The notes beneath the pieces were generated by a model that saw nothing but the letters and a program-made list of their open reading frames with translations, was not told the DNA's origin and did not search any database. Shown piece by piece: positions 59,404 through 64,000 of a stretch of DNA of 64,000 nt; positions within the stretch are counted from its first letter, which is position 1; each line of letters starts with the position of its first letter. Both the position numbers and the translations under genes were made by a program. Source of the stretch: Gemmata massiliana (GTDB taxonomy: Bacteria; Planctomycetota; Planctomycetia; Gemmatales; Gemmataceae). The stretch is taken from contig HG799462.1 of assembly GCA_000531095.1 (NCBI GenBank), positions 463,250 to 527,249 on the forward strand, written 5' to 3'.

Positions 59404-60174
59404 TCACTTCTTGGACAAATCTTTGACGCGGATGTTGCGGTAGCGAACGAACTGCTTGGTGTAGTCGCCGCCGCCGTGGACCTGGAGCGCGATCCCACCC
59501 TTATCCGCGAGCCGCTTCTCGGTGTCCTGGAACTCCATGAACTTCACACCCTTGATCCAGGTCGTGATCTTCGGCGGGTTCCCCTCGACTCGAGCGCGCA
59601 CTTCGTTCCACTCGCCGTGCTTCCAGAACTTCGGCCAGTCCGCGGCGCTCACCGGACTTGGGAACGGCTTGTATTCCTTGACTTCAATGTCAGTGACTTC
59701 CTTCTTGAAGTTGAAGTTCAGGACGTGCGGCTTGCCACCGATCCCCTCGCCGTAGATCCCCATCAGGTTGCCGTTGGAGTGGTAGTCGATCATGGCCTGA
59801 TAGCACTTACCCGTGTCCGTACTGCGGAGGAAGAGGCCGCTATCGGGACCGTAGTCGTTGTTCATTTCCAGCGCCACCTCGAAGTCGCCGTACTCCTTCT
59901 CGGTGATGACGATGCCGCCGTTGCCGGGCACGTCCTGGCTGCCGACGATGGCGCCGTTCTCGACCACCCACTTACCGCCGCTCTTGTTCTTGGTCGTGCC
60001 GCTGTGACCGGTCTTCGCGGACACCTTCCACCCGTTGAGCGTCTTGCCATCGAAGAGGGGAACGAAGCCGGTTTCGTCGAACTTTTCCGGCTTCGGTAGT
60101 TCAGCGCGGGCCGGTATCAGGGCGACGAGCGGAACGAGTAGCAGGGACGTGAGGGCGAGCGCAGCGGATCGCAT
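59404..60174 (-). CDS. DUF1080 (3-keto-disaccharide hydrolase-like) secreted protein
   Basis: A 256-residue exported protein with a signal peptide (MRSAALALTSLLLVPLVALI) and one DUF1080 (PF06439) concanavalin-like beta-sandwich domain: 'GFVPLFDGKTLNGWKVSAKT', 'YGDFEVALEMNNDYGPDSGL', 'EWNEVRARVEGNPPKITTWI' and 'ALQVHGGGDYTKQFVRYRNI'. Some family members hydrolyse 3-keto-glucosides, so a carbohydrate role is likely. It is very common in planctomycetes. Convergent with the DUF1501 gene. Confidence 0.9.
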   Translation of the reverse strand: MRSAALALTSLLLVPLVALIPARAELPKPEKFDETGFVPLFDGKTLNGWKVSAKTGHSGTTKNKSGGKWVVENGAIVGSQDVPGNGGIVITEKEYGDFEVALEMNNDYGPDSGLFLRSTDTGKCYQAMIDYHSNGNLMGIYGEGIGGKPHVLNFNFKKEVTDIEVKEYKPFPSPVSAADWPKFWKHGEWNEVRARVEGNPPKITTWIKGVKFMEFQDTEKRLADKGGIALQVHGGGDYTKQFVRYRNIRVKDLSKK

Positions 60175-60343
60175 CGGAGGGCCTCGGGGGAGGGGTGGAG
60201 GGCGACCGGGTCAGTATCCGCGCGGGGAACGGCGCTGTCCAGCGGTGAAGTGAGATGCGAATTGCTAAACGCATTCGCGCGCTGATGTTCCCGTTCATCA
60301 GACATCTGTGTGAAACGGGAGTTTCAGCGCGCGATTAGAACAA

Positions 60344-61357
60344 CTACACTGTCCGGCCGAACGCGGGCGCGAGCGCCTTGAGGCGCGTGAGGAGTGCGTC
60401 GAGAGCGGCGAAGTCGAGCGACTGGGCGCCGTCCGACATCGCGCGGTCCGGTTCGGGGTGGACCTCGATCAGCAACCCGTCCGCGCCCGCGGCCAGCGAC
60501 GCGAGTGACATTGCCGGGACATAAGCGCGCTTGCCGGTGCCGTGGCTCGGATCCACGAAGATCGGTAAGTGGCACAGCGCCTTCGCGGGCGGGATCACCG
60601 AGAGGTCGAGCGTGTTGCGGCTGTGGTCGGAGAACGTCCGGACGCCGCGCTCGCACAGGATGACCTGGTAGTTCCCGCCGGCCATGATGTACTCGGCCGC
60701 CATCAGCCACTCTTCGAGCGTCGCGCTCATCCCGCGCTTCAGCAGCACCGGCTTGCGGCACTTGCCCACGCGCTTGAGCAGCGAGAAGTTCTGCATGTTC
60801 CGCGTGCCGATCTGGATGATGTCCGCGGACTCTTCAACGGCGCTCGCGTTCTCCGTGTCCATCAGCTCGGTGACGATACCGATACCGGTCTCGGCGCGGG
60901 CCTTTTCGAGAATGCGCAGCCCTTCGATCCCCAGCCCCTGGAAGCTGTACGGGCTGCTCCGCGGCTTGAACGCTCCGGCACGCAGGAACTTGACGCCGCG
61001 CGAAACGAGGTGCTCCGCGGTCTTGATCGTCATCACCTCGGACTCGACCGAACACGGCCCCGCAATGATCGTGAAGTTCTTGGGGCCGATCGTATCTTGC
61101 GCGAGTTGAATCGTGGTGTCGTCGCGCTTCATCTCGCGGCTGGCGAGCTTGTACGGCTTGGTAACGCGGATCGCCTCTTCAACGCCGGGCAGCACTTCAA
61201 ACAGCGACTTATCGACCGCCCCCGTGTTCCCGGTGATCCCGATCGCGGTTCGCGTGGCGCCGGGCATGACGTGCGGGGTCAATCCCTGGCCCTCGATCAC
61301 TTGCACCACTTTGTCGATTTGCGACTGAGCGGCGTGAGACTGCATGACAACGAGCAT
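60344..61357 (-). CDS. aroF: 3-Deoxy-D-arabino-heptulosonate 7-phosphate synthase
   Basis: A 337-residue enzyme for the first step of the shikimate pathway (PEP + erythrose 4-phosphate). Residues 1-~75 form a ferredoxin-like regulatory domain as in the Thermotoga type I-beta enzyme. The barrel has 'NFTIIAGPCSVESEVMTIKT' (metal Cys), 'FLRAGAFKPRSSPYSFQGLG', 'PVLLKRGMSATLEEWLMAAE', 'FVDPSHGTGKRAYVPAMSL' (metal His) and 'LLIEVHPEPDRAMSDGAQSL'. ATG 61357 gives the standard length. The extra domain suggests feedback control by an aromatic amino acid. Confidence 0.95.
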   Translation of the reverse strand: MLVVMQSHAAQSQIDKVVQVIEGQGLTPHVMPGATRTAIGITGNTGAVDKSLFEVLPGVEEAIRVTKPYKLASREMKRDDTTIQLAQDTIGPKNFTIIAGPCSVESEVMTIKTAEHLVSRGVKFLRAGAFKPRSSPYSFQGLGIEGLRILEKARAETGIGIVTELMDTENASAVEESADIIQIGTRNMQNFSLLKRVGKCRKPVLLKRGMSATLEEWLMAAEYIMAGGNYQVILCERGVRTFSDHSRNTLDLSVIPPAKALCHLPIFVDPSHGTGKRAYVPAMSLASLAAGADGLLIEVHPEPDRAMSDGAQSLDFAALDALLTRLKALAPAFGRTV

Positions 61358-61507
61358 CGAAGACCTCGAAGACGGGAAGCGGAGGGGAGAGGGCAAACCG
61401 GGCGGTCCGGGTGGTGCGGTTTTCCCCGCCTTCCGCCTTCCACCTTCCGCCTTCTCTCCGACCTCGGCTATTATACGATTCACGGGTTTATCCTTCGCGA
61501 GTACCGC

Positions 61508-62380
61508 ATGGACCTGCCGGACGACGAGCACCTTCAGTGGGCGCACACCGAACTCGGTGAGCCGGATGCGTTCTTCCGCATCAGTCGGGCGCGGTTCCTG
61601 ACCAAACTTTTACTCGGCGTCCTCCTGCTCCTGTACGGCGTCGTAGCGAACTATTTGTGGTGGGTCCACGGTCCCGCCACGTTCGGGCACTTCGAGCTAC
61701 TGCTGCTGGTGTTTCTGCCACTCTCGGGCGCGACACTGCTCCTGCACATGTACCGCAACCGCGGGCTGTACGTTCTCATCTACCCCACGGGCCTTTTGCG
61801 CTTACGGCGCGGGGAAGTGGACTCGTTCCCGTGGGCCGAGATCGCTCACATTCAACTGAAAGTGCAGCGCGCGACCGGCGCGGAGCTCACCTACGACAGC
61901 GACGGGGCGCCGACCGCGTGCTGGATTCCCGTTGATGTGCCCACGTTCAAGTTGTGGGACGCGGGACTTACGGTGCTGCGCGAGGACGGCGTGGAAGCGA
62001 ACTTCGGTTCCGCACTCACCGACTACGATCAACTCGCCGAGCAGATCCAGTTACGAACGTTCACGGCCCTCTGGCCCCGCATTCGGGAGCAGTTCTTTGC
62101 CGGTGAGCGCCTCGCGTTCGGCGAACTCGAAATCGGCTTTGCGGGCGTGCGGCACAACGGCAAGTTGCTCGCGTGGCGCGAGGTGAAAGAGTTCGTCATC
62201 TCGCAGGGCAAGCTCTCGATCAAGCAGACCGGTAAATGGCTCCCGTGGGTACTGGTGGACATGGCCAGCGTGCCGAACCCGCACGTGCTGTTCGCGCTCG
62301 TCGCGGAGATTCAGCACCTGTTTGCCCCCTCACAGCAGAAACCGAAACCGAGTCCGGTTAAGCAACAGGACGAAGAGTGA
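61508..62380 (+). CDS. Membrane protein with PH-like cytoplasmic domain, unknown
   Basis: A 290-residue protein. Residues ~30-50 and ~60-80 are membrane helices ('LLLGVLLLLYGVVANYLWWV', 'FELLLLVFLPLSGATLLLHM'). The rest is a soluble beta-rich domain ('GLYVLIYPTGLLRLRRGEVD', 'FPWAEIAHIQLKVQRATGAE', 'GFAGVRHNGKLLAWREVKEF') that resembles a bacterial PH/YdbT-like domain pair. A short Lys/Pro-rich tail ends it. The real start is ATG 61508; longer in-frame sequence upstream is antisense to aroF. It precedes the hydrolase gene by 23 bases. Confidence 0.7.
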   Translation: MDLPDDEHLQWAHTELGEPDAFFRISRARFLTKLLLGVLLLLYGVVANYLWWVHGPATFGHFELLLLVFLPLSGATLLLHMYRNRGLYVLIYPTGLLRLRRGEVDSFPWAEIAHIQLKVQRATGAELTYDSDGAPTACWIPVDVPTFKLWDAGLTVLREDGVEANFGSALTDYDQLAEQIQLRTFTALWPRIREQFFAGERLAFGELEIGFAGVRHNGKLLAWREVKEFVISQGKLSIKQTGKWLPWVLVDMASVPNPHVLFALVAEIQHLFAPSQQKPKPSPVKQQDEE

Positions 62381-62403
62381 GAACCTCTCGCCGGGAACCA
62401 ATC

Positions 62404-63396
62404 ATGTCGCGCCTTTCCTTCGCACTGCTATTCGCACTGATTCCCACTTCGTTCTGTGTGGCCGAGGAACCGGACCGCGTCGCGTTGCGCAAGAAGATGG
62501 AACGCGCGATGGGACCGTTCCCCAGCGCCGACCGCAAGGTTCCGCTCGACCCGAAGGTCGTCAGCGAAGAGAAGCTCGATGGCTACGTGCGATTGAAGAT
62601 CACGTTCGCAGTAGAAAAGGGCGATCGCGTTCCCGCGTGGTTACTCGTTCCGAACACCGCCACGCGCGACAAAAAAGCCCCCGCGATGCTCTGCTTGCAC
62701 CAGACAATTGCCATCGGAAAGGACGAACCGATTGGGTTGGGCAAGCAAGACAGCAAAGCCCAGGCGCTGCACCTCGTGAAGCGCGGGTTCGTGTGTCTCG
62801 CCCCCGATTACCCGAGTTTCGGTGAGTACAAGTACGACTTCCAAGCCGCGTTCAAGCGCGGCGATTATCAGTCGGGCACGATGAAAGCTATCTGGAACAA
62901 CATGCGCGCGGTGGACTACCTGCAATCGCTGCCGGAAGTGGACGGCGAGCGCATCGGCGTGATCGGGCACTCGCTCGGCGGGCACAACTCCATGTTCACG
63001 GCCGCGTTCGACGAGCGGTTGAAGGTGATCGTTTCGAGCTGCGGCTTTTGCAGCTTCGCGAAGTATTACAAAGGCAACCTGAAGGGCTGGACGAGCGAGA
63101 GGTACATGCCGGTCATCGCGCGGGAGTTCGGCAACGACCCGAAGAAAATGCCGTTCGACTTCTCGGACGTGGTGACCAGTTTCGCGCCGCGTGCATTTCT
63201 CGCGGTCGCCCCGGAGAAGGACGACAACTTTGAAGTGAGCGGCGTGAGGGACGTGATTGTGGCCGCCGAACCTGCGTACAAGGCGCTCAAAGCAACCGAC
63301 AAACTGAAAGCACTCTATCCAGACGCGGGCCACGACTTCCCCGCCGACGCTCGCAAGACCGCGTATGAGTTCATTGAGGCGGAATTAAAGAAGTAG
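62404..63396 (+). CDS. Secreted alpha/beta hydrolase
   Basis: A 330-residue exported hydrolase with the signal peptide MSRLSFALLFALIPTSFCVA. The nucleophile elbow is IGHSLGGHNS, the oxyanion region precedes it ('PAMLCLHQTIAIGKDEP') and the catalytic His is in 'PDAGHDFPADAR' near the end. It looks like an acetyl-xylan esterase/dienelactone hydrolase-type enzyme acting on esters of plant or algal polymers. It starts 23 bases after the previous gene, so the two are in one transcript. Confidence 0.85.
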   Translation: MSRLSFALLFALIPTSFCVAEEPDRVALRKKMERAMGPFPSADRKVPLDPKVVSEEKLDGYVRLKITFAVEKGDRVPAWLLVPNTATRDKKAPAMLCLHQTIAIGKDEPIGLGKQDSKAQALHLVKRGFVCLAPDYPSFGEYKYDFQAAFKRGDYQSGTMKAIWNNMRAVDYLQSLPEVDGERIGVIGHSLGGHNSMFTAAFDERLKVIVSSCGFCSFAKYYKGNLKGWTSERYMPVIAREFGNDPKKMPFDFSDVVTSFAPRAFLAVAPEKDDNFEVSGVRDVIVAAEPAYKALKATDKLKALYPDAGHDFPADARKTAYEFIEAELKK

Positions 63397-63487
63397 CTAA
63401 ATAGCTCCCACGAATGGCGGAAGTGATGCTCAGGCGAAAGTCGTGTACCATTACCCTGAACCGAACAGCTTGGAGGGAGGGGACAGC

Positions 63488-63901
63488 GTGGCCGAAGACT
63501 TCACACGGCTGCACGATGCTATTCGGCGGTTTTTCCCGACCGCCCGACTCACTCCGTTGGGGGAAGCAGAACTCTCCGCCATCCGCAGCGAGTTCCCCCA
63601 AGTCCCAGACCACTACCTGAACTTCCTTCGGCACGTCGGCTGGGGAAGTCTCGGTGACAACTTCATGCTTTACAGTGGTTTGGTCGAGGCGAATGAAATC
63701 TTCGACTCACGGACATCAGCAGACTTGGCAGGAATCCTTTTTCTGGGAGACGACTTCGCCGGTTGGATGCTCGGATTCGATACCCGCAACTGCTGGCGCC
63801 TAGTGGGGGTAGATAGTTCCTCGCTGACAGCCGAACCTGAGCAAGCACAGACGATGGGGGATTTCTTCGCTCAACGGGCATCAGAATGGGAATCGGCTTA
63901 G
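63488..63901 (+). CDS. SMI1/KNR4 (SUKH) domain protein
   Basis: A 137-residue SUKH-fold protein: 'LTPLGEAELSAIRSEFPQVP', 'DHYLNFLRHVGWGSLGDNFM', 'FLGDDFAGWMLGFDTRNCWR' and a C-terminal 'GDFFAQRASEWESA'. In bacteria SUKH proteins often act as immunity proteins against polymorphic toxins, but many are housekeeping-like and no toxin gene is visible here. GTG 63488 is chosen because GGAGGGAGGGG lies just upstream; GTG 63443 in the same frame would add 15 unconvincing residues. Confidence 0.8.
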   Translation: MAEDFTRLHDAIRRFFPTARLTPLGEAELSAIRSEFPQVPDHYLNFLRHVGWGSLGDNFMLYSGLVEANEIFDSRTSADLAGILFLGDDFAGWMLGFDTRNCWRLVGVDSSSLTAEPEQAQTMGDFFAQRASEWESA

Positions 63902-64000
63902 CTGAGGATGCCCATCACATGCCTCGCCTGCATCACTTCCGCATTTGGCGGGAGGTTTTAGTCGAAAGTCACAGGGTCGAAAGTCATAAAGCCGAAGGCC

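Noticed and set aside
60569..61507. Plus-strand N-terminal extension of the membrane protein at 61508
   Set aside because: It is antisense to aroF and has the Arg/His/Leu-rich look of a shadow frame; the membrane protein begins naturally at ATG 61508.

Overview
The window reads as chromosomal sequence from a Gemmata-like planctomycete (family Gemmataceae or close). It is GC-rich and packed with families typical of that group: two DUF1559 pseudopilin-like proteins, two TIGR03067 proteins, a large PVC-type 'membrane-bound dehydrogenase' with HEAT repeats and a haem c site, DUF1501 and DUF1080 proteins, an ECF sigma factor fused to a beta-propeller, and a large Ser/Thr kinase with a DWG motif. 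No tRNA, rRNA, CRISPR array, insertion sequence or prophage was recognised by eye.

Layout. 1-8018: a truncated phosphoesterase, secreted proteins and an acyl-CoA dehydrogenase. 8254-20840: a long plus-strand run with folE, a three-part FAD/Fe-S oxidase, molybdopterin genes (moaD, moaE, moaA) with two other genes between them, ispF, cysS, and ruvC-ruvA...ruvB interrupted by two small genes. 20847-36260: mixed genes, including a low-affinity iron permease-like protein, pseudopilin, sigma-propeller fusion, HEAT-repeat lipoprotein, a DmlA/TtuC-type dehydrogenase, scpB, a bestrophin-like channel, an HTH+PIN toxin-antitoxin-like pair and nadA. 36432-45318: the kinase, sthA, rsmH and a Pro/Ala-rich LysM protein. 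46121-51527: the replication block dnaA-dnaN-dciA-gyrB on the minus strand, with a probable oriC between dnaA and dnaN. 51787-57487: a minus-strand ExbB-ExbD-ExbD operon ending in an internally duplicated membrane-anchored protein and a TonB-like, prenyltransferase-fold protein. 57925-63901: DUF1501, DUF1080, aroF, a membrane protein, an alpha/beta hydrolase and a SUKH protein.

How genes work together. MoaA, MoaD and MoaE belong to molybdopterin synthesis. RuvA, RuvB and RuvC process Holliday junctions. DnaA, DnaN, DciA and GyrB sit at the likely origin. ExbB and the two ExbD proteins should form a proton-driven energiser in the inner membrane; the two proteins encoded downstream are its probable clients.

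Three genes look broken in this sequence: ruvC at a C6 run, the prenyltransferase-fold gene at an A7 run, and a small proline-rich gene by an in-frame TGA. The first two are in homopolymers and could be sequencing errors or true slippage sites. Between genes there are many long, often perfect palindromes, plus a recurrent GTTAGC pair motif; one palindrome-like element is translated inside the FAD oxidase. The most promising candidates for something undescribed are the ExbB/D-linked operon, the in-frame palindromic insertion, the GTTAGC motif and the oriC structure paired with a short DnaA.
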